From: a bacterium
Lineage (GTDB): Bacteria; UBP6; JAFGXH01
NCBI GenBank assembly: GCA_027064085.1
Contig: JAMOQH010000188.1
Span: 1-64,000 of the forward strand
Direction of reading: 5' to 3'
Length of the DNA: 64,000 nucleotides
Shown: positions 48,577-55,660 of the stretch, in pieces
Numbering within the stretch: the first letter of the stretch is position 1
Layout of the letters: each line of letters starts with the position of its first letter
Made by a program: the position numbers and the translations under genes
The notes under the pieces: model-generated
The model's database searches: none
Seen by the model: the letters and a program-made list of their open reading frames with translations, nothing else
Told to the model about the DNA's origin: nothing

Positions 48577-48909
48577 TTATTTTTTAGTGCACTCATATAC
48601 AATTGTTGTTTCAGGAATAAAAGAGCCCCAAAATGTAAAAATTGTTAACATTGCATCTGTAAATGTTGTTGTTACTTCTATTTTAACTGGTTTATTTACA
48701 TCCGTAAGAAGAGATGATGTTAATACCTTCTTTTCTCCAAGATTCGCCAAGCCCCAAAAATAATACCAATCTCTTCTTTCTGCTGTTTTTACACATTTCA
48801 TATCTGAAGTTGCAAGAATTACTGGTTTATCTGGAGCTGCTACAATTTTTTGAGAACTACAAGAAGAAAATATAAAAATAGACATTATTAAAATTAAAAT
48901 ATATTTCAT
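48577..48909 (-). CDS. Bor-like small lipoprotein (copy 1)
   Basis: A 110-residue lipoprotein. ATG 48909 (MKYILILIMSIFIFSSC) is chosen because GAGG precedes it; an ATG four codons earlier lies on that site. The lipobox is FSSC. The body has DWYYFWGLANLG, then a variable stretch, then VKIEVTTTFTDAMLTIFTFW and a terminal VYEC. This plan (aromatic-Gly strand, V-x-x-E-x-x-x-T-F-x-x-G/A strand, terminal Cys) is like the lambda Bor/Iss lipoprotein, which is linked to serum resistance. It is also similar to the gene just upstream, so the two are tandem duplicates. It is eight bases downstream of that gene and forms an operon with it. Confidence 0.65.
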   Translation of the reverse strand: MKYILILIMSIFIFSSCSSQKIVAAPDKPVILATSDMKCVKTAERRDWYYFWGLANLGEKKVLTSSLLTDVNKPVKIEVTTTFTDAMLTIFTFWGSFIPETTIVYECTKK

Positions 48910-48917
48910 TATAAACC

Positions 48918-49247
48918 TCATTTAGTAGTATTGCATTTATAGACATTGCTTGTTCTAATACTATAAAGACCAAGTAATGATATCACAGAAACAAATCCAT
49001 CAACAAATGTAACTTCTGTTTCAACTCTAACGGTGTCACCATTTTTATATAATGTTTCAGGTCCTTCTCCAATTTGAAGTAATCCCCAAAAAAGATAGTG
49101 ACTTTTCTTATAATCAACATATTTACAACCATCTGTATTTTCTGTTAAGTAAACTTTTGTATTTGGTTTAGCAACGATAGTTTGTTTAACACAAGAAGTG
49201 GCAAATGTAATTATTAACATAATAATTATTCCATGAATTAATTTCAT
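48918..49247 (-). CDS. Bor-like small lipoprotein (copy 2)
   Basis: A 109-residue lipoprotein. GGAGG lies four bases before the ATG. The signal peptide ends in ATSC. The mature part contains KSHYLFWGLLQIGEG, VRVETEVTFVDGFVSVISLL, GLYSIRTSNVYKC. Compared with lambda Bor (a HFF-x-x-G-I strand, V-x-x-E-x-x-x-T-F-V-N-G, L-G-I-Y-T-P and a terminal V-Y-C) the order and key residues agree well. This copy is the closer of the two to Bor. The promoter must lie in the roughly 110 bases shared with the divergent rplM gene. Confidence 0.68.
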   Translation of the reverse strand: MKLIHGIIIMLIITFATSCVKQTIVAKPNTKVYLTENTDGCKYVDYKKSHYLFWGLLQIGEGPETLYKNGDTVRVETEVTFVDGFVSVISLLGLYSIRTSNVYKCNTTK

Positions 49248-49358
49248 ATAACCTCCAACATAATAAATTTACTCTAACACTTTAAAATATATAATGTCAA
49301 AAATTTTGTTTTTTTTGCTTAAGATAACTTGAATTAATAAAAAAATGGATAAAAAAAC

Positions 49359-49386
49359 TTGACTTGACTTTTTATTTATGTATAAT
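49359..49386 (+). promoter_or_regulatory. Sigma70-type promoter of rplM-rpsI
   Basis: TTGACT at 49359-49364 and a perfect TATAAT at 49381-49386 are spaced by 16 bases. A second overlapping TTGACT lies at 49364-49369. The rplM start codon is 32 bases downstream of the -10 box. Confidence 0.75.
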
Positions 49387-49417
49387 CACTAGGCTTATAG
49401 AGTTTTGGGAGTACAAA

Positions 49418-49855
49418 ATGAAAACCTTCTATGCTAAAAACGAAAATATAGAAAGAAAATGGTATGTGGTAGACTTAAAAGATAGAACTTTAGGTCATGT
49501 TTCAGTTGAAATTGCAAATATATTAAGAGGTAAGAATAAGCCTACTTATACACCTGGTGTTGATACTGGTGATTTTGTTATTGTGATTAATGCTGATAAA
49601 ATTAAATTAAGTGGTAATAAATGGAATAATAAGAAATATTACTTCCATTCAAAATATGTTGGACATATGAAAACATTTACTGCTACAGAGTTAATTAACA
49701 GAAGACCTGAGCTAATGGTAAGAAAAGCTATTACAGGAATGTTGCCTAAGAATAAATTATCAAGAAAGGTTTTAAAGAAACTTAAAATTTATGCTTCAGA
49801 AACTCATCCACATGTAGCTCAAAACCCAGAAGTTCTTGAGTTAAATACAAAATAA
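49418..49855 (+). CDS. rplM: 50S ribosomal protein L13
   Basis: Large-subunit ribosomal protein of 145 residues. The ATG at 49418 (MKTFYAKNENIERKWYVVDL) has GGGAG six bases upstream. A reading from a TTG at 49364 would start inside the promoter and can be set aside. Signatures are RKWYVVDLKDRTLGHVSVEIA, DTGDFVIVINADKIKLSG, KYYFHSKYVGHMK and GMLPKNKLSRKVLKKLKIYA, ending with HPHVAQNPE-like residues. It is followed by rpsI after 11 bases, the near-universal bacterial pairing. Confidence 0.97.
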   Translation: MKTFYAKNENIERKWYVVDLKDRTLGHVSVEIANILRGKNKPTYTPGVDTGDFVIVINADKIKLSGNKWNNKKYYFHSKYVGHMKTFTATELINRRPELMVRKAITGMLPKNKLSRKVLKKLKIYASETHPHVAQNPEVLELNTK

Positions 49856-49866
49856 GGGAGTAGATA

Positions 49867-50256
49867 ATGTCTGAAAGATTGTTCACTACAGGAAAAAGAA
49901 AGTCTTCAATAGCTCGTATTATCATGACTAAAGGTAAGGGAGACATCGAAGTTAATGGAAGGAAATTGACTGATTATTTTACAAGAGATACTTCAATTCT
50001 TATTTTGAAGCAACCACTTGTGTTAACGAATCATGAAAATAGTTTTGATATTAAAGTTAATGTTCAAGGTGGTGGTTTGACTGGTCAAGCTGATGCGATT
50101 AAACATGCAATAACAAAAGCTTTACTTGCATATGATAAAGAATTAAGGGCTACTCTTAAAGATGCTGGCTTTATTACTCGTGATGCTAGAATTAAAGAAA
50201 GAAAGAAACCAGGGCAACCAAAAGCTCGTAAAAAATTCCAATTTTCAAAGCGTTAA
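49867..50256 (+). CDS. rpsI: 30S ribosomal protein S9
   Basis: Small-subunit ribosomal protein of 129 residues. It begins with TTGKRKSSIARIIMTKGKGD and ends with ARKKFQFSKR, the basic tail that reaches the decoding centre. GGQTGQADAIKHAI-like residues (GGGLTGQADAIKHAITKALL) and the E-R-K-K-P-G-Q-P-K-A-R motif are present. GGGAG precedes the ATG. It is co-transcribed with rplM. No clear terminator follows; a weak ATAGC/GCTAT hairpin lies near 50314-50329. Confidence 0.97.
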   Translation: MSERLFTTGKRKSSIARIIMTKGKGDIEVNGRKLTDYFTRDTSILILKQPLVLTNHENSFDIKVNVQGGGLTGQADAIKHAITKALLAYDKELRATLKDAGFITRDARIKERKKPGQPKARKKFQFSKR

Positions 50257-50477
50257 GATTTACTTCTTACACTCTGTTCAAAATTTGGGTTTCCTTAAAG
50301 CCTATTAATTATAGCTTTTATGCTATGTCTATATGTGGTTAAAGAAACTATATTTTTAGTTATTGTAAAACCTAGTGTCTAGTATCTTCAATAAATTTAT
50401 GTTTTGATTGTTATCAATACAATAATAGTTGTTTATTTTGTCTTTTTGGTCACATAAGATTTTTAAAAGAAAATTTT

Positions 50478-50506
50478 TTGACATATAATCATTTATAGGT
50501 TATCTT
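50478..50506 (+). promoter_or_regulatory. Sigma70-type promoter of the cyclase-CHAT gene
   Basis: TTGACA at 50478-50483 and TATCTT at 50501-50506 are spaced by 17 bases. The start codon is only 21 bases past the -10 box, so the leader would be short, with GAGG as ribosome binding site. Confidence 0.65.
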
Positions 50507-50527
50507 TGTTTATCTATTGAGGTAAAT

Positions 50528-53026
50528 ATGAGTGATATAGGGAAAATGCTAAGTGAAATTGATAATCTTAAGAATAAACTAGATAAGAAATACTCTAAGA
50601 AGATAACTATAATGTTTACTGATATTAAAGACTCTACTGTATATTTTGAAAAACATGGAGATATGAGTGGGCGAATGATGGTTGAAAAACATAACACACT
50701 ACTATTTCCTATTGTAAGTAAATATGGTGGAGTTGTAATTAAAACAATTGGTGATGCGATTATGGCTAAATATGATTTTGCCGTAAATGGAGTTAAGGCT
50801 GCAATTGAAATGCAAAGAACTCTTAAAGAGTACAATAAAACTGCAAGAGATAAAATTAGAATTAGGATTGGTTTACATACAGGCAAGGCAATTGTTGAAG
50901 AAAATGATGTATTTGGTGATTCTGTTAACTTAGCTGCTAGAATTGAAGCTGGAACAAAAGCTGAATTTATAACAATTTCTAAAAATACATTAGAAGAAAT
51001 TTCTGCATATAAAAACATTAAAGTTATACCATTAGGTGTTGTTAAATACAAAGGAAAAGAAGAAGAGATTGAAACTTATTCTGTTTTATGGGATAGTTCA
51101 ATTTTAGAAAAAAGAGTTAGAGGTGAAAATACCTGGTTACACGATAGCCTACTGATAAAAGTAACTCTTGAAAGCAATAAAATTAAAGTAAGATACAGAT
51201 ACTATTTAAATGAAAATAAAAAAGAAGAAATTTTTGAAAATATTGATAAAAGATTAATGTCTAAATTTTTAGAATATTTAGAACAACTTCGTTCATCAAC
51301 ACTACAAAAAAATTCTACAAAATTTGATTTTGAAAATTTTAAAAAGGAAAGTCAAAAAATATATAAAGAATTATTTTCAAGTAGTATTAATGAAATTTTT
51401 AATAAATCAGACTTGAAATATTTAGTTATAGATACAGATAGAAATTTTTCTTTTTTGCCTTTTGGTCTTTTACATGATGGAACAAATTTTTTAGGGTTAA
51501 AATATCCAATTTTTAGGCTAATAGACCATTTCAATAAAGTAGATGCTCAATATACATATTTTACATTTTTAGATTATACTCTTGATGAAGAGATAGAACA
51601 AGAGCATGAGTTTTCAATTATAAATAGCATATTTAAAGAAAATAATCTTGAATTATATGCTCCTAAAAAAGAATATGCTAAATTAGATGATTTAATAAAA
51701 ACATTAAATAGTATAGGGAAAAAATCAACTCATTTGCATTTTGCTTTTCATAATTTATTTTCAATAAATTTTGATGATATAAAATTTAAGAATACCTCAA
51801 TACAGTATAGAGATATAATAAAATCAAACTATAAATTAAGGTATATAATTGCAAATTCATGCAAAACAATACCAATTTTAACAAAGTTCATAGGTAAAGA
51901 TAATAATTTCTTATCATTTTTAAATGATGCAAATATAAAAATATATTTAGGTAATTTTTTTAATATTTATGATGAAGTTGGATTATATTTTAGTGAAATA
52001 TTTTATAGTTATATGCTTAAAGGCTATAGTTATCCAGAAGCCTTGTTTAAGTCTAAACTAAAATTAAGAGATAAATATGGTGAAAAAAGTTTAATATGGG
52101 CATCTTATGCTATTTTTGCAGATTCTGTTGAAACAGTTCTTGAAGCTATGATTGAAAATATAATAAATGAGGCTAGAGAAACAGTCACTGAGTTAAAAGA
52201 GCCTGAAAAAATTCATAATAAAGAAAAAATCAGGGGGGGGGCTGAAGTAGTTATTGACTCTTCTGTTTCTCTAAATACGAGCAAGAGTATTAACAGATAT
52301 TTATTTCTAGTAATTTTCCTGATTTTAATTTCTATAGTAGGTCTTTATATATTAAAACATAATGAAGGTGGTGGTGTAGGTGGAAAATTACCCATTACTA
52401 TGGATAAAAAAGAAATAAATAAAGAATCTGATAAAGTAATTAGAGCTGAGCCACACAATAGTGTGGTTCAGAAAAACGGAGATAATAAAAATAATGAAAA
52501 TAAGCTTCTAATGTATAAAGGAGTGCAACAAAGTGATGTTGTTAAGGATAATAATGTTGCAATAAAAAAGAATAATAATATAGCTGTAGATAAATCTTTA
52601 AATCGTTTGGTGGTTTTGTATTTTGATAATAATTCAAATAATAAGAAACTAAATCCTTTGAGAAAAGCTTTGGCAGATATGCTTATTGCTGATATTAGTG
52701 ATATAAAAAATGTAAATGTTGTGGACAGGGAAAAACTTGAAGATATAATAAGAGAGTTAAATTTATCAAAAACCAAGTATATAAAGCGTTCATCGGCCCT
52801 TAAAATAGGAAGAATGCTTAGTGCTAAATATATTATGGTTGGTTCTTTTATAGACCCTCCAATAGAAGGATTACCATTGAGGATAGATGCTAAGATAATT
52901 GATGTTGAAACAAGTGAAATAAAATGGGCAAAGGGTGTTACGGGTGATAAAAGGAAACTATATAAAATGAAAGATAAATTGATGGAAAAATTTAGAAAAA
53001 GTAAATTTTTAAAGGGGTTAAAATAA
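50528..53026 (+). CDS. Class III adenylate cyclase - CHAT protease-like - TM - CsgG/FlgO-like fusion protein
   Basis: An 832-residue protein with four parts. Residues 25-185 are a class III nucleotide cyclase: metal ligands Asp32 (MFTDIKDST) and Asp76 (KTIGDAIMA), base-selecting Lys72 and Asp127, transition-state Asn134 and Arg138 (GDSVNLAARIE). The Lys/Asp pair predicts ATP as substrate. Residues 285-540 look like a CHAT caspase-like domain: NFSFLPFGLLHDGTNFLG, His408 (HLHFAFHN) and Cys445 (IIANSCKTIP). Residues 587-611 are a membrane helix. Residues 692-832 resemble CsgG/FlgO-type lipoprotein domains (RLVVLYFDNNS, ADMLIADISDIKNVNVVDRE, GRMLSAKYIMVGSF, IKWAKGV). A G9 run sits at codons 569-572 between CHAT and the helix. 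Whether the C-terminal part is periplasmic is inferred from the single helix. It is a lone gene upstream of the TcmP module. Confidence 0.8.
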   Translation: MSDIGKMLSEIDNLKNKLDKKYSKKITIMFTDIKDSTVYFEKHGDMSGRMMVEKHNTLLFPIVSKYGGVVIKTIGDAIMAKYDFAVNGVKAAIEMQRTLKEYNKTARDKIRIRIGLHTGKAIVEENDVFGDSVNLAARIEAGTKAEFITISKNTLEEISAYKNIKVIPLGVVKYKGKEEEIETYSVLWDSSILEKRVRGENTWLHDSLLIKVTLESNKIKVRYRYYLNENKKEEIFENIDKRLMSKFLEYLEQLRSSTLQKNSTKFDFENFKKESQKIYKELFSSSINEIFNKSDLKYLVIDTDRNFSFLPFGLLHDGTNFLGLKYPIFRLIDHFNKVDAQYTYFTFLDYTLDEEIEQEHEFSIINSIFKENNLELYAPKKEYAKLDDLIKTLNSIGKKSTHLHFAFHNLFSINFDDIKFKNTSIQYRDIIKSNYKLRYIIANSCKTIPILTKFIGKDNNFLSFLNDANIKIYLGNFFNIYDEVGLYFSEIFYSYMLKGYSYPEALFKSKLKLRDKYGEKSLIWASYAIFADSVETVLEAMIENIINEARETVTELKEPEKIHNKEKIRGGAEVVIDSSVSLNTSKSINRYLFLVIFLILISIVGLYILKHNEGGGVGGKLPITMDKKEINKESDKVIRAEPHNSVVQKNGDNKNNENKLLMYKGVQQSDVVKDNNVAIKKNNNIAVDKSLNRLVVLYFDNNSNNKKLNPLRKALADMLIADISDIKNVNVVDREKLEDIIRELNLSKTKYIKRSSALKIGRMLSAKYIMVGSFIDPPIEGLPLRIDAKIIDVETSEIKWAKGVTGDKRKLYKMKDKLMEKFRKSKFLKGLK
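52233..52241 (+). repeat. Nine-G homopolymer inside the cyclase-CHAT gene, possible phase-variation tract
   Basis: The run encodes part of Arg-Gly-Gly-Ala (residues 569-572). As written the frame stays open. Ten Gs would bring TGA into frame at once, and eight Gs would bring TAG two codons after the run. Either change removes the membrane helix and the C-terminal domain. Confidence 0.6.
52446..52471. repeat. Strong inverted repeat inside the cyclase-CHAT gene
   Basis: CTGAGCCACAC (52446-52456) pairs with GTGTGGTTCAG (52461-52471) over 11 pairs, one of them G-U, around an AATA loop. It lies in the low-complexity linker between the membrane helix and the CsgG-like domain. No T-run follows it. 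Confidence 0.6.
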
Positions 53027-53141
53027 AACCTAACTAAAATTAATCGGGTTCAATAATTAGTAGCGAAAAGCAGAGTATTTTAATTGATTTTATGTATAAA
53101 AAGTAAAATATTATGAACTTTTTTATTTAAAAACTGTTCAA

Positions 53142-53170
53142 TTGAGTTTTATTTTAAATAATGCTATAAT
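53142..53170 (+). promoter_or_regulatory. Sigma70-type promoter of the TcmP module
   Basis: TTGAGT at 53142-53147 and a perfect TATAAT at 53165-53170 are spaced by 17 bases. The TcmP start is 100 bases downstream, so the message has a leader of about 90 bases, which contains a GGAGG (53185-53189) not followed by a usable start codon. Confidence 0.6.
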
Positions 53171-53270
53171 TTTATGCTAATTTTGGAGGAATTAAAAAAT
53201 AGAGTTTGATATGTACTCCGTTTTTTAGGCAGATTAAATAGGATACACATCATAGTAAACTGGGATTATA

Positions 53271-54392
53271 ATGGCAAAAGATATAAACAAAAAACAATTC
53301 GATGAAACAACAAAGCTAAAACTAGATATATTCGGAGAATGTTTTGAAGAATGGCTACCAGTTTTTATTCATGATAGATACACTTCAGATATTTATATTT
53401 TTGACTTTTTTGCAGGAAGTGGTAAAGATATTGAAGATAACTTAGGAAGTCCTTTGATACTTCTAGATAAAGCTAAAGGAAACAAACTCCAATATTGTTC
53501 AAATACAAAAAAAGAAATAAATTTCATATTTAATGAAGCTAAACCTAGAAAAAGTAAAAAACTTGAAGAAAATGTAATAAATTATATTGAAGAATGTAAA
53601 AGTAAAAATAATTGTGAGACATGTTCATATAATTATGAAATTAAAAACTTTGAATTTAAAGATATTTTAAATGATGCAAATATAAAATCTATTTTAAAAA
53701 ATAAAGAATTTGGAAAATTTGTTATTTTAGACCAATATGGTTTTAAAGAGGTAGATGATGATATATTTAGGCAATTAATATCTTTTCCTAAAGCTGATTT
53801 TATATTTTTTATTACATCTTCATCTATAAATAGATTTAAAAAACATCCAAATATTATAAAATATATAGATACATCAAAAATTGAATTTGATGACCCTAAA
53901 GAAATACATAGAGCTGTAACAAAATATTTTAGAGACTTGATTCCTAAAGGTAAGGAGTATTATCTTCATAATTTTTCTATTAAGAAAGAAAATAGTGGTA
54001 ATTATTATGGATTAATATTTGGTTCTAATCATACTTTAGGAATGGAAAAATTTCTAAAAGTTTGCTGGAAACATGATAAGCTTTCAGGTGAAGCAAACTA
54101 TAATATTGATGATAACTTTGAAAAGGGGACTTTATTTTATGAAAAACAAAATATAAAAAAAGATCTTATAAGTAAAGAAATAGAAAATGAAATTTTATCA
54201 GGAAGTATAACTAGTAATATTGATGGTTTAAAGTATGCTATGCTAAAAGGTTGTGAACCAAAATTATTTACAGAAGTTGTTAAAAAACTTGAAAAAAACA
54301 ATAAAATAGAAAGGCTTGGAGATAAAAACTATAGTTCTACAAATATACATAGAGTAAAAAAATATAAAATAGGGATAAAAGATGAAACATAA
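53271..54392 (+). CDS. tcmP: TcmP, three-Cys-motif partner protein
   Basis: A 373-residue protein. The N-terminal part matches the TcmP family: TKLKLDIFGECFEEWLPVF, then IYIFDFFAGSGKD, a methyltransferase-like F-A-G-x-G loop, GSPLILLDKA, and VILDQYGFKEV in place of the usual D-P-Y-G. A Cys-rich insert (EECKSKNNCETCSYNYE, about residues 108-124) may bind metal. The C-terminal third is helical and basic, like a winged helix. TcmP proteins are named for their regular pairing with Gp37/Gp68 proteins, which is exactly the case here: the next gene overlaps by 11 bases. Biochemical role is unknown; association with mobile or defence regions is reported for the pair, and this is inference for this genome. 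Confidence 0.8.
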   Translation: MAKDINKKQFDETTKLKLDIFGECFEEWLPVFIHDRYTSDIYIFDFFAGSGKDIEDNLGSPLILLDKAKGNKLQYCSNTKKEINFIFNEAKPRKSKKLEENVINYIEECKSKNNCETCSYNYEIKNFEFKDILNDANIKSILKNKEFGKFVILDQYGFKEVDDDIFRQLISFPKADFIFFITSSSINRFKKHPNIIKYIDTSKIEFDDPKEIHRAVTKYFRDLIPKGKEYYLHNFSIKKENSGNYYGLIFGSNHTLGMEKFLKVCWKHDKLSGEANYNIDDNFEKGTLFYEKQNIKKDLISKEIENEILSGSITSNIDGLKYAMLKGCEPKLFTEVVKKLEKNNKIERLGDKNYSSTNIHRVKKYKIGIKDET

Positions 54393-55131
54393 AATAGAAT
54401 GGACAGAAAAAACATGGAATCCTTCAGCAGGTTGTACTAAAATGAGCTCTGGTTGTGAAAATTGTTATGCAGAGGTAATGGCGAATAGATTACAAGCTAT
54501 GAGTGTAAAGGGGTATGAAAATGGCTTTGAATTCAATATTGTTCCTGATAGATTAAATGACCCTTTAAAAAGAAAAAAACCAACTGTTTATTTCGTTAAT
54601 TCAATGAGTGATATATTTCATAAAGAAATGCCTCTTGATTATTTAAATAAAATTTTTGATATTATTGAAAAAACTCCTCAACATACATATCAAATTTTAA
54701 CTAAAAGAGCAGATAGAATGTTTGAGTATTTTGAAAATAAAAAAATAGCAAAAAATATATGGCTTGGTGTTACTGTTGAAAATAAAAAGGATGGAATACC
54801 AAGAATAGATAAATTAAGAAATCTTAAAGCTAGTGTATTATTTCTCTCTGTTGAACCATTACTTGAAGATTTAGGTAAGATAAACTTAAAAAATATTAAC
54901 TGGGTTATTGTTGGTGGAGAGAGCGGGCATAAAGCTAGGCCAATGGACGAAACTTGGGTATTAAATATTAAAGAACAATGTAAAGCTAGTAATGTTGCAT
55001 TTTTCTTTAAACAATGGGGAACTTGGGGAGCTGATAAAGTAAAAAGAAACAAAAAAGATAATGGAAAAGTATTAAAAGGTAAGATTTGGCAAGAATATCC
55101 TGAATTTATAAAAAAACAATATACAATATAA
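54382..55131 (+). CDS. Phage Gp37/Gp68-family protein (DUF5131), radical-SAM-like three-Cys protein
   Basis: A 249-residue protein. It begins with the family signature IEWTEKTWNPSAGCTKMSSG and continues CENCYAEVMANRLQ, giving a Cys-x6-Cys-x2-Cys cluster at residues 18, 25 and 28. PTVYFVNSMSDIFHKEMPLD, HTYQILTKRADRM, NIWLGVTVENKKDG, VLFLSVEPLLEDLG, NWVIVGGESGHKARPMDETW and FFFKQWGTWG are the standard DUF5131 blocks in the standard order. The fold is related to radical-SAM enzymes such as spore photoproduct lyase, so a 4Fe-4S cluster is expected. Substrate unknown. Length is typical, and all three Cys are kept, so it should be functional. It overlaps tcmP by 11 bases. Confidence 0.9.
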   Translation: MKHKIEWTEKTWNPSAGCTKMSSGCENCYAEVMANRLQAMSVKGYENGFEFNIVPDRLNDPLKRKKPTVYFVNSMSDIFHKEMPLDYLNKIFDIIEKTPQHTYQILTKRADRMFEYFENKKIAKNIWLGVTVENKKDGIPRIDKLRNLKASVLFLSVEPLLEDLGKINLKNINWVIVGGESGHKARPMDETWVLNIKEQCKASNVAFFFKQWGTWGADKVKRNKKDNGKVLKGKIWQEYPEFIKKQYTI

Positions 55132-55140
55132 GGATTAATC

Positions 55141-55224
55141 ATGAGTGAAATAAGAGCAGGTTTAATTGAGTCTAAATTAAAAATATATGTTTTTTTGGGG
55201 GGGGGAGAAAATGATACAAAATAA
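55141..55224 (+). CDS. Short frame (27 codons) ahead of the HNH-like gene, possible out-of-phase N-terminus
   Basis: ATG 55141 has AAGGA six bases upstream and follows the Gp37/Gp68 stop by nine bases. It reads MSEIRAGLIESKLKIYVF, enters the T7-G9 run, and stops at 55222-55224. Deleting one base of that run would join it to the HNH-like frame, giving a protein of about 173 residues. I read it as the original start of the third gene, currently out of phase. Confidence 0.5.
   Translation: MSEIRAGLIESKLKIYVFLGGGENDTK
55197..55205 (+). repeat. Nine-G homopolymer at the start of the HNH-like gene, possible phase-variation tract
   Basis: Seven T residues (55190-55196) are followed by nine G residues and then AGAAAATG. 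With eight Gs the frame from ATG 55141 continues into the HNH-like protein; with nine it stops. The G run also forms the ribosome binding site of ATG 55211. Confidence 0.6.
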
Positions 55225-55660
55225 AAAAACAAAAAAATATCAATTGAATCTATCAATGTCAGCTTTAATAGATCAAGAAAAATATGAAAAATGGCTTAAA
55301 AATAAGGCAAGAACTCATTTAAAGCGTGACAAAAAACGAGGAAACATAAGTTCAACATATGAGTCATATAGAGTTGCAATACATGAAGCTGTTATTAATT
55401 CAAATGGTAAAGACGCTTATACTGGTGAAAATTTAGATTGGTCTTTGATAAATGAATATAATAATAAGGATTCTAAAAAATATGGAAGAGATTATAAAAA
55501 GAGGTTTGCTCTATTACCAACTATTGATCATGTTGGAGATGGAAAGGGGAAAGCTAATTTTAAGATTTGTTCTTGGCGGACAAATGATGCGAAAAATGAT
55601 TTATCCTATGAAATATTTTTAGAATTATGTAATAAAATTGTAAATTATTCAAAGAATTAA
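55211..55660 (+). CDS. HNH-like endonuclease, third gene of the TcmP/Gp37 module
   Basis: A 149-residue protein from ATG 55211 (MIQNKKTKKYQLNLSM). Purine-rich sequence sits just ahead but unusually close; ATG 55187 and, after a one-base change, ATG 55141 are other possible starts. The HNH-type core is in the last 80 residues: AYTGENLDW (second-strand Cys replaced by Thr), FALLPTIDHVGDGKGKANF (Asp-His catalytic pair), ICSWRTNDAKNDLSYEIF (the N-x-x-K-x-D-x-x-x-x-F ending common to HNH proteins). The zinc cysteines are mostly absent. The N-terminal half is Lys-rich and may bind DNA or RNA. A nuclease beside a modifying-enzyme-like pair fits a restriction or defence role, but this is inference. 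Confidence 0.6.
   Translation: MIQNKKTKKYQLNLSMSALIDQEKYEKWLKNKARTHLKRDKKRGNISSTYESYRVAIHEAVINSNGKDAYTGENLDWSLINEYNNKDSKKYGRDYKKRFALLPTIDHVGDGKGKANFKICSWRTNDAKNDLSYEIFLELCNKIVNYSKN

Noticed and set aside
50257-50477. Possible tRNA or small RNA between rpsI and the cyclase gene
   Set aside because: No cloverleaf, no TTCRA arm and only a weak five-pair hairpin (ATAGC/GCTAT); nothing supports an RNA gene.
53185-53225. GGAGG in the TcmP leader followed by short frames (for example ATG 53210 with five codons)
   Set aside because: No start codon at the right distance and the frames end within a dozen codons; I cannot support a leader peptide.
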